Source: Muribaculaceae bacterium (GTDB lineage Bacteria > Bacteroidota > Bacteroidia > Bacteroidales > Muribaculaceae). Taken from it: 54,315 nt of DNA. Of this stretch, positions 16,048-24,890 are shown piece after piece. Each line of letters opens with the position of its first letter. The first letter of the stretch is position 1. Below the pieces are notes generated by a model. The model had not been told where the DNA came from, ran no database searches, and was given only the letters and a program-made list of their open reading frames with translations. Location: NCBI GenBank assembly GCA_022509225.1, contig JAFLTM010000006.1, forward strand, positions 1-54,315, read 5' to 3'. The translations under genes and the position numbers were made by a program.

Positions 16048-16857
16048 TCAAGTGGATGATGCAGCTGATACGGATTGGGTGCCTTCTTTGCTGTCAGAGG
16101 ATGAAGGCGCGCTTTCAGAGGATTGTGTGTTGTAGATCACAGGCCCGTCGATTGATTCCCCCTGCTGTTTGGTCTTGGTGAGCAGGTTGGTAACATATAC
16201 AGTGAAAATTGGGAACATCATCATTCCCAAAGCCGCAAGGAGCACGGAAAGAATCCTTCCAACAGGGGTTATGGCCTCAATATTGGATCCGACTGTCGTT
16301 GCATCCATAGCTGCCCACCATAAGGCATCGTCATAATTCTTTACCGTTGGATTAACATTGTGCTCGAACACATAAAAAGCGAGAGACGCAAAATATATCG
16401 TGAAGATCAAAGTTGCAAGATAGGAGATGAATAGCCCGGTGGCACGATTATAGGTGAACCAGCTCACAACTATCGACATGGCATACCCCCCCCTGATCAA
16501 TGGAATATAATGCAGCGCGTAGGTGATTTGTGAGGAGAATGTCCATCCGTAGAATGATATAATGGAATTATATGGGATAGAAACAAGGAAGAATATGAAT
16601 CTGTCGCGAATATATTTCCATTTATTTTTTGAGAGAAAAAATTCCACAAAGAAATCGAAAAGGAACACCACACAGATCCAAAATTGGAAATGAATGAATT
16701 TAGGTTCCAGATAGAAAGCCTCATTGTTGAAGGTGTCGATAGAAATTCTGACTACAAGAAAAATCGACAATACGAGAATCAGGATATGCAGGAAGGCATA
16801 TATTCCCTTATCTTTCAAATCTTCCCTGATATTGTTTAGATTAATGATGGTTGCCAT
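16048..16857 (-). CDS. Potassium-channel-like ion channel with an atypical filter
   Basis: A 269-residue membrane protein with about six hydrophobic segments (residues 18-40, 58-76, 86-104, 110-130, 140-165, 203-225), an arrangement like voltage-gated-type channels but without a regular Arg/Lys-rich S4. The C-terminal pore unit reads ALWWAAMDATTVGSN, then ITPVGRILSVLLAALGM. Thr187-Asn192 is TTVGSN where K+ channels have TTVGYG or TTVGFG, so the second filter Gly and the aromatic are replaced. The tail (about 240-269) is Ser/Gln-rich and disordered. Family membership (Ion_trans_2) is well supported; ion selectivity is not. First gene of the urea transporter cluster. Confidence 0.83.
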   Translation of the reverse strand: MATIINLNNIREDLKDKGIYAFLHILILVLSIFLVVRISIDTFNNEAFYLEPKFIHFQFWICVVFLFDFFVEFFLSKNKWKYIRDRFIFFLVSIPYNSIISFYGWTFSSQITYALHYIPLIRGGYAMSIVVSWFTYNRATGLFISYLATLIFTIYFASLAFYVFEHNVNPTVKNYDDALWWAAMDATTVGSNIEAITPVGRILSVLLAALGMMMFPIFTVYVTNLLTKTKQQGESIDGPVIYNTQSSESAPSSSDSKEGTQSVSAASST

Positions 16858-16880
16858 AACCTTTGGGGCGTATGAATTCT

Positions 16881-16918
16881 CAAAATTAGTCTAAAATTTT
16901 TAATTTTGTGCAAAATTA
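16881..16918. promoter_or_regulatory. Overlapping divergent -7 elements in a palindrome
   Basis: TAATTTTG (16901-16908), TG, CAAAATTA (16911-16918) is a perfect palindrome, so a consensus TAnnTTTG box faces both ways. The plus copy lies 21 bp before the DUF3737 ATG (16930) and the minus copy 53 bp before the ion channel ATG. A second minus-strand TAATTTTG lies at 16881-16888, with TTTG 22 bp upstream of it. Strong -33 partners are otherwise not visible, so the exact start sites are uncertain. Confidence 0.5.
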
Positions 16919-16929
16919 AAGAATACACA

Positions 16930-17781
16930 ATGAAAACAATCCGTAACGAAGAATTTGGTGGCGAGCGTCCGCTATTTGCAACACATGACTTAAGGTTGGA
17001 AAACGTGGTTATTCATGCCGGAGAGTCTGCATTGAAAGAATGCAGCGACATAGAGGCGATAGGGTGCAGGTTTGAGGGTAAGTATCCTTTCTGGCACGTT
17101 TATAAGTTTTATATCAAAGATTGTTTTTTCACCGAAGGAGCAAGGGCGGCACTTTGGTATTCCAGGAATCTCGTGATGCGAGACACCATGGTGGAGGCGC
17201 CCAAGATGTTCAGGGAGATGGAGAATCTTGATATTGAAAACGTTGAGATCCCCAACGCACTTGAAACATTATGGCATTGCAAAGATGTGAAACTCCGTAA
17301 TGTTAAAGTGGCCAAGGCCGATTATCTTTTTATGCATTCCCATAACATTGATATCAAGGATTATCATCAGGAGGGGAATTATTCATTTCAATATTGTTCG
17401 AACGTTGTTATAAGAGACGCTGAGATTTTCAGTAAAGATGCATTTTGGGGCACTGAGAATGTCACCGTTTATGATTCAACGATATCGGGAGAATATTTGG
17501 GTTGGCACTCAAAGAACCTGAAACTTGTGAATTGCAGGATAGGGGGAACACAGGCATTGTGTTATGCACGCAACCTCGTGATGGAAAATTGCACAATGGA
17601 TACTGACGCTGATTTATGTTTCGAGTATTCCGATGTCCATGCAGATATCAGAGGGCATGTGACCAGTATAAAGAATCCCCGATCAGGTAAGATAGTTGCA
17701 GATTCCATCGGTGAAATAATCTTGGATGAAAATATCAAATCGCCGGCAAACTGTGAAATAGAAGAGCGTCAGGGTAAGTGA
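16930..17781 (+). CDS. DUF3737 family protein, predicted right-handed beta-helix
   Basis: A 283-residue protein starting at ATG 16930 (MKTIRNEEFGGERPLF); a frame extension to TTG 16906 runs through the promoter and is rejected. The sequence is a series of about 20-residue coils such as DIEAIGCRFEGKYPFWH, VVIRDAEIFSKDAFWG and VTVYDSTISGEYLGWH, the pattern of pectate-lyase-like parallel beta-helices, and the FEGKYPFWHV and WYSRNL segments are typical of DUF3737. No signal peptide, so cytoplasmic. Biochemical activity of the family is unknown. It precedes a MATE exporter gene by 31 bp on the same strand, suggesting co-expression. Confidence 0.85.
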   Translation: MKTIRNEEFGGERPLFATHDLRLENVVIHAGESALKECSDIEAIGCRFEGKYPFWHVYKFYIKDCFFTEGARAALWYSRNLVMRDTMVEAPKMFREMENLDIENVEIPNALETLWHCKDVKLRNVKVAKADYLFMHSHNIDIKDYHQEGNYSFQYCSNVVIRDAEIFSKDAFWGTENVTVYDSTISGEYLGWHSKNLKLVNCRIGGTQALCYARNLVMENCTMDTDADLCFEYSDVHADIRGHVTSIKNPRSGKIVADSIGEIILDENIKSPANCEIEERQGK

Positions 17782-17812
17782 CGTGTATCTATTAGATGAT
17801 TAAGAAAAATCA

Positions 17813-19252
17813 ATGAATTTCCTTTTTAAAGAAAAGAGGAAGTTATCGGATGTTATCCGCCAGAAGGGTCCGGTTAGTAGGCTTGAGCAGCTAAGGCTGG
17901 CCATCTCCTTGAGTATCCCTGCCATAATTGCTCAGATCTCTGCTATTGTCATGCAATATATAGATGCATCAATGGTAGGGCGTCTTGGTGCACTCCCGGC
18001 GGCATCGATTGGATTGGTCACGACCTCCACCTGGATTTTTTTCGGATTGTGTTCGGCATGTTCAGTCGGATTTTCGGTTCAGGTTGCACATCTGATAGGT
18101 GCCGGGGATGGAAAGGGGGCAAGAGAGGTGCTTAGGCAGGCTCTTGTGGCTGCATTATTCTATAGCATTGCACTTTCGGTGGTAGGTGTTGCAATCAGTT
18201 GGGAATTGCCAAAATGGCTTGGCGGAGAGGAGGCAATCAGGCATAATGCTTCACTTTATTTTTTGATAACGGTGGCAGCCATGCCTCTGTTTCAGTTCAG
18301 TTATCTCGCAGCCGGCATGTTGAGGAGCAGCGGGAACATGGTTTTCCCCGGAGCCGTGGGTACAGTGATGTGCGTTCTTGACGTTATATTTAATTTTTTT
18401 CTGATATTTCCCTCGGGAGAGTTGGATATTTTTGGAATGACAATCCGACATCCCGGAGCCGGTTTCGGCGTTTGGGGTGCTGCTTTGGGGACATCATTGG
18501 CTGAAGGATGCGGTGCCATTGTGTTATTGATAAAACTTTTGTTCTTTTCAAAAGAAATGAAGATAACTTCCGAGAAAGGAAGTTTCAAATTAAAAAGAAG
18601 TTGTATAAAAAAAGCGTTTCACATTGGTTTCCCTGTGGGGATTGAAAGGTTTCTTACGTCGGGGGCACAGGTGATGATCACAATTATAGTAGCCCCCTTG
18701 GGAGCTGCATCGATCGCTGCCAATGCTTTTGCGGTGATAGCCGAAAGCATCTGCTATATGCCCGGTTATGGAATAGGGGATGCCACCACGACCCTTGTCG
18801 GGCAGAGCATCGGTGCCGGACGTCAGAGACTTACTCGTCAATTTGCATACACCTCGACATGGCTGGGGATGGGTGTAATGACATTACTGGGAGGTGTGAT
18901 GTATGCTATCGCACCATGGATGATGGAGATAATGACTCCCGATCATGAAATAGTGCAACTCGGCGTGACAGCGTTACGCACCGAGGCTTGGGCCGAACCT
19001 ATGTATGCGGCCTCAATTGTGGCTTACGGTGCTTTTGTGGGAGCCGGCGACACTCTTATACCATGTTTTATGAATTTAGGTTGCATGTGGGGAATCAGAG
19101 TGATTCTGGCGGCCTTGCTTGCACCTGTTTTAGGATTACATGGTGTCTGGATAGCTATGGCAATAGAACTGACTTTCCGCGGTGGGTTCTTCTTGGTAAG
19201 ATTGAAAGGCACACAATGGATGACAAGGATTGCTAAATTGAACGCAATATAG
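17813..19252 (+). CDS. MATE family multidrug/cation exporter
   Basis: A 479-residue, 12-TM protein. Both halves of the MATE pattern are seen: SLSIPAIIAQISAIVMQYID and SMVGRLGALPAASIGL in the first half, and IGFPVGIERFLTSGAQVMIT with a matching A-x-x-G-A-A-S-I-A-A-N in the second, plus GDATTTLVGQSIGAG. Family members use Na+ or H+ gradients to export cationic drugs or metabolites through the inner membrane. Length is usual. It ends with TAG, 2 bp before the convergent menD gene, which shows that TAG is an ordinary stop in this genome. Substrate is not predictable. Confidence 0.92.
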   Translation: MNFLFKEKRKLSDVIRQKGPVSRLEQLRLAISLSIPAIIAQISAIVMQYIDASMVGRLGALPAASIGLVTTSTWIFFGLCSACSVGFSVQVAHLIGAGDGKGAREVLRQALVAALFYSIALSVVGVAISWELPKWLGGEEAIRHNASLYFLITVAAMPLFQFSYLAAGMLRSSGNMVFPGAVGTVMCVLDVIFNFFLIFPSGELDIFGMTIRHPGAGFGVWGAALGTSLAEGCGAIVLLIKLLFFSKEMKITSEKGSFKLKRSCIKKAFHIGFPVGIERFLTSGAQVMITIIVAPLGAASIAANAFAVIAESICYMPGYGIGDATTTLVGQSIGAGRQRLTRQFAYTSTWLGMGVMTLLGGVMYAIAPWMMEIMTPDHEIVQLGVTALRTEAWAEPMYAASIVAYGAFVGAGDTLIPCFMNLGCMWGIRVILAALLAPVLGLHGVWIAMAIELTFRGGFFLVRLKGTQWMTRIAKLNAI

Positions 19253-19254
19253 TG

Positions 19255-20955
19255 TCAACATTTTATCTTCATATAGGCTTTTAAAATCTCAGCGCTCCTT
19301 ACTCCATCGCATACAACTCTCAAGATTGTTTTATGAGTAGAGGAATATAACTTTTTAAGATTGCAGGAAAGAGAATTTTCTGAATCAGCTTCCATATATT
19401 CCCATCCGAATCCTTCGGCTATTTCTTTTAAAGAGAGATCCGGCTTCATACAGAAATATTTCTCTCTCTCTTCTAATCCGGAAGTGGAAGATATGAATCT
19501 GAAAATGCCTCCGCCTTCATTATCTATTACAATAATTTTCAGTCGGTCGGGAATCTCTTTTAGTCCTAAAGACCCTATATCGTAGGAGAGAGAAAGATCT
19601 CCGGTGATCAACAAGGTAACACCCGGATATGATTTGGCGGCTCCCACAGCGGTGGCTACGGTGCCGTCTATTCCGGAGACCCCTCTGTTGCACCAGGTTG
19701 AGTGTGGAAGTTTATGGGTTATGATTTGGTCATAACGAATGGGAGTGCCATTTGATAACAAGAGATTGCAAGATCCCGGAATATTGTTAAGAATAAGATT
19801 AAATGCCTGTAGTTCCGACCAGGGAGAATTGTCAACAAAAGTGTTTTTAATTTGTAAGGCTTTTTTGCGGGCATCCAACCATGAATCTTTATAACCGGTT
19901 GAATGAGCTGCAATTTGTAATTTTGAAAGAGATGAAGATAAACTTCTAAAAAAACGTGTAATGTCTGTTTCAATTCTCAAGCTTAACGATTGAAAACAAT
20001 CAACAGTAGTATGGGTATAGCCTATTGCCCAATGTTCACAGTTCCCTATGTTTTTTCTTAAATATTCCTTAAGTTTCCGTGACACAAGCGACCCTCCGAC
20101 AGAAATTATCAAATCGGGAGAAAGCTCTTCAAGACGACTTTTATCATAGGCGGTTAAAACCGAGTCAACACTGTAGTCTGTAAGGGTCAGGTGAAGGTTG
20201 GAGATAGTTTCAGCCATAACCGCAACATTTGGGAAACGAGCGAAGGATGAAACGGATTTTTGGAGTGCGGAATCGGGAGACATAAAACCGGCAACCAACA
20301 TAACCTTTGATTTTGCAACCCTCATGGCAAGTTGCCTGATTATTTCTTTATTGCCTATGGAATCGGCTTGAATAAATTCAATGATTCGAGGAGTATCGGA
20401 ATTTTTGATTTTTTTTAATCCCAGTGGTTCAGCCAAGGGCACATTGAGATGAACCGGTCCGGGTCTCTGGCTGCAAGCTGTGATTAAAGCATCATTCGTA
20501 ATTCTATTGACATACCATAACAGTTCACTGTCGTTGTCAGGACCAACCGGCATATTGTAGCTTTTTTTAACAAAATTAGCCAGAGCGTCGGGTTGCCTTA
20601 TTGTTTGGGAATCCTCCTGATCGATCCATTGCATTGGTCGGTCGGCGGAAATAACCACGAGGGGAACTCCATGATAATAGGCTTCCGCAACAGCAGGTGA
20701 ATAATTTAATAATGCCGTGCCCGAAGTGCACACCAAAGCGACAGGCTTTCTACTCACCAAGGCCAACCCATAGGCCATGAAACCTGCGGCTCTTTCATCA
20801 ATGACAAAATGTTTCTTCAATGAGTTTCTGGCTGATGCCGCCAGCAGGAGGGGCGCGTTACGTGAACCGGGAGAACAGACAATATCTTTAACTCCCTTTG
20901 CCTCCATAACATCGAAGAGCAAACTGCAGAATCTTTTATCAGTGTCGGTAATCAT
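19255..20955 (-). CDS. menD: 2-succinyl-5-enolpyruvyl-6-hydroxy-3-cyclohexene-1-carboxylate synthase
   Basis: A 566-residue thiamine-diphosphate enzyme of menaquinone synthesis that condenses isochorismate with 2-oxoglutarate. The N-terminal VCSPGSRNAPL motif and DERAAGFMAYGLAL with the conserved Glu are the MenD signature; CTSGTALLNYSPAVAEAYY and SADRP follow. The C-terminal ThDP site is in LITGDLSLSYDIGSL and the region VIDNEGGGIFRF. Length is normal. It is the last gene of the minus-strand operon, 1 bp after fmt, and makes the quinone needed for anaerobic respiration (fumarate) in this group. No other men genes lie in the window. Confidence 0.95.
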   Translation of the reverse strand: MITDTDKRFCSLLFDVMEAKGVKDIVCSPGSRNAPLLLAASARNSLKKHFVIDERAAGFMAYGLALVSRKPVALVCTSGTALLNYSPAVAEAYYHGVPLVVISADRPMQWIDQEDSQTIRQPDALANFVKKSYNMPVGPDNDSELLWYVNRITNDALITACSQRPGPVHLNVPLAEPLGLKKIKNSDTPRIIEFIQADSIGNKEIIRQLAMRVAKSKVMLVAGFMSPDSALQKSVSSFARFPNVAVMAETISNLHLTLTDYSVDSVLTAYDKSRLEELSPDLIISVGGSLVSRKLKEYLRKNIGNCEHWAIGYTHTTVDCFQSLSLRIETDITRFFRSLSSSLSKLQIAAHSTGYKDSWLDARKKALQIKNTFVDNSPWSELQAFNLILNNIPGSCNLLLSNGTPIRYDQIITHKLPHSTWCNRGVSGIDGTVATAVGAAKSYPGVTLLITGDLSLSYDIGSLGLKEIPDRLKIIVIDNEGGGIFRFISSTSGLEEREKYFCMKPDLSLKEIAEGFGWEYMEADSENSLSCNLKKLYSSTHKTILRVVCDGVRSAEILKAYMKIKC

Positions 20956-20956
20956 T

Positions 20957-21904
20957 TCAAATAAAGCGTTCAGGATTATAACCCCTCAAAAATTCAGAAG
21001 CCGACATCCTTTTTTTTCCGGCAGCCTGAAGTTCAAGGATCTCAAGCCACCCGTCACCGGTCAAAACATAGAGATTATTTTTCAGTTTGACAAGAGTTCC
21101 GGGGAAGCCTTCTTGTTCAGTAATTTCCGGTTTTAAGCCAGTCTTGAACAACTTGATCTCTGTTTCTTTTCCTCCATACATCATGGTGGTCCAAGCACCG
21201 GGATAAGGCGAGAGACCTCTTACAAAATTATGTATGGCAGTTGAGGAGTTGTTCCAGTTTATCTTGCAGGTTTCTTTAAATATTTTTGGTGCCGGAATAA
21301 AATCACCGGCAGGTTGAGGTAATGTGTTTACTTCGCCATTCTCAATTTTTTTCACTGTATCCACCACCATCTCTGCACCGATCTCCATTAATTTATCGTG
21401 AATGTGTCCCACATTATCTTCAGGTTCTATAATAATCTTGCGTTGTTCAATGATATCACCGGTATCTATTTCATGTTTCAGGAAGAATGTGGTGACACCG
21501 GTTTCCCGCTCACCGTTTATAACAGCCCAGTTTATAGGAGCAGCACCCCGATATTTTGGGAGAAGGGATGCATGAAGGTTAAAAGTGCCTTCCGGCGGCA
21601 TCCTCCATACTATTTCAGGCAACATCCTGAAAGCAATCACGATGAAGAGATCGGCATTAATTTTTTTTAGTTCTTCAATAAAAAGAGGATCCTTGAGTTT
21701 TTCAGGTTGCAAAACGGGGATATTATTTGCAACAGCATATTTCTTAACATAGCTTTCAATTAGTTTGTGACCTCTTCCGGCAATTTTGTCAGGCATCGTT
21801 ATAACTGCTGCAATGTCATAGCCCTCTTTCACCAGCCTGTCAAGACTACAGACTGCAAACTCAGGGGTTCCGAAAAAAACTATTCTTAATTTCTTTTTTT
21901 TCAT
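20957..21904 (-). CDS. fmt: Methionyl-tRNA formyltransferase
   Basis: A 315-residue enzyme that formylates Met-tRNA(fMet) using 10-formyltetrahydrofolate. It starts best at ATG 21904 (MKKKKLRIVFFGTPEFAV). An ATG at 21916 overlapping the clc stop is also possible, and the open frame to 21973 is too long. The catalytic motif is FNLHASLLPKYRGAAPINW (Asn, His and SLLP loop), followed by EIDTGDI with the active Asp. The C-terminal OB-like domain begins about residue 205. Spacing to clc is 4 bp, so translation is probably coupled. Position beside clc and tsaC is a common Bacteroidales arrangement. Confidence 0.94.
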   Translation of the reverse strand: MKKKKLRIVFFGTPEFAVCSLDRLVKEGYDIAAVITMPDKIAGRGHKLIESYVKKYAVANNIPVLQPEKLKDPLFIEELKKINADLFIVIAFRMLPEIVWRMPPEGTFNLHASLLPKYRGAAPINWAVINGERETGVTTFFLKHEIDTGDIIEQRKIIIEPEDNVGHIHDKLMEIGAEMVVDTVKKIENGEVNTLPQPAGDFIPAPKIFKETCKINWNNSSTAIHNFVRGLSPYPGAWTTMMYGGKETEIKLFKTGLKPEITEQEGFPGTLVKLKNNLYVLTGDGWLEILELQAAGKKRMSASEFLRGYNPERFI

Positions 21905-21908
21905 CGGC

Positions 21909-23708
21909 TTATTCATCAGAGTAATGGCGTAACACTCTTCTGTAAGAATTAAATATTTTTGATTTGGATACAAATCCTACATATTTCCCGCGATCCACAA
22001 CAGGGAGATTCCACGCATGTGTCCGGTCGAATGTTTTCATCACCTCATCCATCGGCTCATTAATCTCTATCCTGGCGGGAGCCACCGACATGAATCGGGA
22101 GACATGCATCTTTCTGTAAAGGTCTGTCCGGAACATTATATTTCTAATATCATCAAGGAGAACAACACCAAGGAGCATACCGTTGTCGTCGACAACCGGG
22201 AAGAGATTACGGTTGGATTTAGCAATGACTTCCACTACCTCTTTTAGGGTCATGTCAGGTTTAACCGGCTTGAAGTCTCTTTCAATAACATTTTCAACTT
22301 TCAATAAGGTCAAAACTGCCTTATCTTTTTCATGTGTGAGCAGATCTCCCTCACGTGCAAGTCGCATGGTGTAGATGCTATAGGGAAGGAACATCCGGAT
22401 TGTCATATAAGAAATGGTCGACACTATTAGTAGAGGTAGAAAAAGGTCATATCCTCCCGTCATTTCAGCCGTGAGAAATATTGCCATAAGGGGTGCGTGC
22501 ATAACTCCACTCATAACCCCTGCCATTCCCAATAGAGTGAAATTTTTATTTGATATTCCGGCATCGTCAAAGATAATATTGAAAAACAATGCGAAGAGGA
22601 AACCGCACATTGCTCCCACGAAAAGTGACGGGGCGAAAGTTCCTCCCACTCCCCCTGCGCCGTTGGTCGCGCTGGTTGCGAAAGCCTTTGTAAGGATAAT
22701 TGCAGCAATAAAACCGAAGATAAGCCAGATATTGTCGCGGTCTAAATAGAAGAAAGTGCTTGCAAGTATGCTGGAGTATTCACCCTCAAGAAGTTCGTTG
22801 ATCGCTTCATATCCTTCTCCATATAGAGGCGGAATAAGGAAAATCAACACTGCCATTATGATCCCCCCTACCGCTATTTTGAGATTTTGTGTCTTCAGTT
22901 TTGAAAACATGGTCTCCATCATAAACATTACCTTGGTGAAATAGAGGGAAATCAGGCCGCAAAAAATTCCTAACAGAAGCGTGTAGGGAATGTTACGGAT
23001 GTAAAATGGTTCGCTTTGGGAAAAGAAAAATTCAGCGTTATATCCTTCAAGAATATAAGCAACGGTGGCACCGCTGATAGAAGAAATCAACAATGGCATG
23101 ACAGTGGCGCCTGTGAGATCTATCATGAGCACCTCAAGAGTGAAAAGCATCCCGGCGATAGGAGCCCGGAAAATTCCTGCGATACCTGCGGCGGCTCCGC
23201 ATCCCACAAGCAACATCAATATCCTTGGCGACATCCGGAATGCTTTCCCGATATTGGAACCGATGGCAGCACCGGTGAAGACTATTGGACCTTCAGCTCC
23301 CACTGACCCACCAAAACCTATGGTTATTGAAGATGCTATTAAAGAAGAATACATGTTTCTCTTCTTTAACCTCGATTTTCTCCTTGAAATGGCATAAAGA
23401 ACCTTGGTGACACCGTGAGAAATATTATCTTTCACCATATACTTGAGAATTATGGTTACAATAAATATTCCCACCACCGGATAAACCATATATAGCCAGT
23501 TGACAGCATTTTCGCTGAAATGGGATGTGAGGGCATGAGATATTAAATTTATCAGAAATTTAAGCAGCTGTGCGGCAAATCCACCAATTATACCCACCAC
23601 CAACGATAAAAGAACGACAAAAGAACGTTGGCCGATATGTTTTTCTCTCCATACCACAACATTGATCCAGCGTTCGGTAAACCAGTTATGTCGTTCGCTA
23701 TATGCCAT
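21909..23708 (-). CDS. ClC-type chloride channel/transporter with CBS pair
   Basis: A 599-residue protein. The ClC core (about 25-445) has GFGGSVGAEGPIVFTGAAIG (the G-K/R-E-G-P filter segment) and TNGAGGVGGTFAPSLFVGA (G-x-F-x-P). The gating glutamate of GAEGP is present, which is usual for H+/Cl- antiporters. Two CBS domains follow (about 460-590): FKPVKPDMTLKEVVEVI and MSVAPARIEINEPMDEV, likely binding adenine nucleotides. It exchanges or conducts chloride across the inner membrane, perhaps for acid resistance. It starts 2 bp after the sugar transferase stop in the operon. Confidence 0.93.
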   Translation of the reverse strand: MAYSERHNWFTERWINVVVWREKHIGQRSFVVLLSLVVGIIGGFAAQLLKFLINLISHALTSHFSENAVNWLYMVYPVVGIFIVTIILKYMVKDNISHGVTKVLYAISRRKSRLKKRNMYSSLIASSITIGFGGSVGAEGPIVFTGAAIGSNIGKAFRMSPRILMLLVGCGAAAGIAGIFRAPIAGMLFTLEVLMIDLTGATVMPLLISSISGATVAYILEGYNAEFFFSQSEPFYIRNIPYTLLLGIFCGLISLYFTKVMFMMETMFSKLKTQNLKIAVGGIIMAVLIFLIPPLYGEGYEAINELLEGEYSSILASTFFYLDRDNIWLIFGFIAAIILTKAFATSATNGAGGVGGTFAPSLFVGAMCGFLFALFFNIIFDDAGISNKNFTLLGMAGVMSGVMHAPLMAIFLTAEMTGGYDLFLPLLIVSTISYMTIRMFLPYSIYTMRLAREGDLLTHEKDKAVLTLLKVENVIERDFKPVKPDMTLKEVVEVIAKSNRNLFPVVDDNGMLLGVVLLDDIRNIMFRTDLYRKMHVSRFMSVAPARIEINEPMDEVMKTFDRTHAWNLPVVDRGKYVGFVSKSKIFNSYRRVLRHYSDE

Positions 23709-23710
23709 TC

Positions 23711-24280
23711 TCAGATCCCTTTACCGTCGACCATTCTTTTTATAGTCTTTAATATAATAGCCGCATCTAATTTAAAGCTTTTTCTTTTTATGTAATCAAT
23801 GTCAGTAAGGGCTCTTTCCACCATCTGTTTTATATTGGTTGCATATCCATGTTCAATGGAACCTAACGATGTGATTCCGGGACGCAAGGAGAATAATGTT
23901 TCATAGTTGTCAAATAACTTTTCTATTTCTTTCACAAAAAATTCTCTTTCGGGTCTTGGCCCTACAACTGCCATATCGCCTTTTAAAACATTCCAGAATT
24001 GAGGCAATTCATCAAGATGATACTTTCTAAGAAATCTTCCGGCACTCGTGACTCTATCGTCGCCGGGAGTTGCAAGCTGAGGCCCGTTAATTTCGGCATC
24101 CTCAACCATTGTTCTGAATTTGTAAAGATTAAACGGCTTTCCCCCTTTCCCGAGACGTTGTTGGGTATAAAACACCCCTCCCTTTGATGTGAGCAGTATA
24201 GATAACCCAATGAGAATGTATGCCGGAGAAAGACACACGAGAGCAAAAGATGAAAAAATTATGTCGAATGCCCTTTTCAT
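23711..24280 (-). CDS. Undecaprenyl-phosphate sugar phosphotransferase (PglC/WcaJ small type)
   Basis: A 189-residue monotopic phosphoglycosyl transferase from ATG 24280 (MKRAFDIIFSS, re-entrant membrane helix). Motifs are QQRLGKGGKPFNLYKFRTM, RKYHLDELPQFWNVLKGDM with the catalytic Asp-Glu, and VVGPRPE. It loads the first sugar-phosphate onto undecaprenyl phosphate at the inner membrane for a capsule, O-antigen or glycoprotein glycan. The frame remains open to an ATG at 24415, overlapping the end of tsaC by about 100 bp; those 45 residues look unrelated to the family, so the shorter start is preferred but not certain. It may work with the glycosyltransferases at 7.4-10.8 kb, though they are not linked. 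Confidence 0.87.
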   Translation of the reverse strand: MKRAFDIIFSSFALVCLSPAYILIGLSILLTSKGGVFYTQQRLGKGGKPFNLYKFRTMVEDAEINGPQLATPGDDRVTSAGRFLRKYHLDELPQFWNVLKGDMAVVGPRPEREFFVKEIEKLFDNYETLFSLRPGITSLGSIEHGYATNIKQMVERALTDIDYIKRKSFKLDAAIILKTIKRMVDGKGI

Positions 24281-24311
24281 ACAATTATCATGCCTGATCC
24301 CGATTGTTGAT

Positions 24312-24890
24312 TTATCGTAGTATGCTAATATCTCCCTTGTCGGGAACTTTGATAATTCTGCTTGCAATATGTGGTGTGTGGTCGTCTTGTCGATATCTGA
24401 CAATATAACCGACACCTTTTTTTATCTCTTCAGAAATCTCATGAAAAGTTGATGGAGATGAATTTCCTGAAATGTTAGCGGAAGTTGACACAATAGGTTT
24501 GCCAAATCTGTGACATAACTCCTTTGAAAATATTTCATCTGTTATCCTCACAGCTAAAGAATTATCTTCCGATTTTAGATTGTCTGCCACATTAACTCCG
24601 TCATCATAAATGATTGTAAGAGGAGTTTTTGTGTTGTTGATCAGCCCAATGGCAGTTTCCGGCACATTCTTTACAACATTGTTTAATGACTCTTGTGAAT
24701 CAACAAGAACAATCATTGATTTTGAATCCGTTCTCTGTTTGAGGTTGAAGATTTTTTTAACAGCTTCAGGATTTGTAGCGTCACAACCTATCCCCCAGAT
24801 GGTGTCTGTGGGATAAAGAATCAGGTTACCCTGATTTAGAGAAAGCAATGCATTTGATATATCTTCGTTGAAGAGTTCCTCTTTATTCAT
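24312..24890 (-). CDS. tsaC: L-threonylcarbamoyladenylate synthase (Sua5/YrdC family)
   Basis: A 192-residue YrdC-fold protein that makes threonylcarbamoyl-AMP from Thr, bicarbonate and ATP, the first step to t6A37 in tRNAs reading ANN codons. [26 protein letters not shown] is split here as [14 protein letters not shown] and [18 protein letters not shown], the diagnostic substrate site, and [13 protein letters not shown] closes the ATP site. It lacks the C-terminal Sua5 domain, so the short TsaC form. Its ATG overlaps the nadE stop as ATGA, which points to translational coupling to nadE. Confidence 0.93.
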   Translation of the reverse strand: MNKEELFNEDISNALLSLNQGNLILYPTDTIWGIGCDATNPEAVKKIFNLKQRTDSKSMIVLVDSQESLNNVVKNVPETAIGLINNTKTPLTIIYDDGVNVADNLKSEDNSLAVRITDEIFSKELCHRFGKPIVSTSANISGNSSPSTFHEISEEIKKGVGYIVRYRQDDHTPHIASRIIKVPDKGDISILR

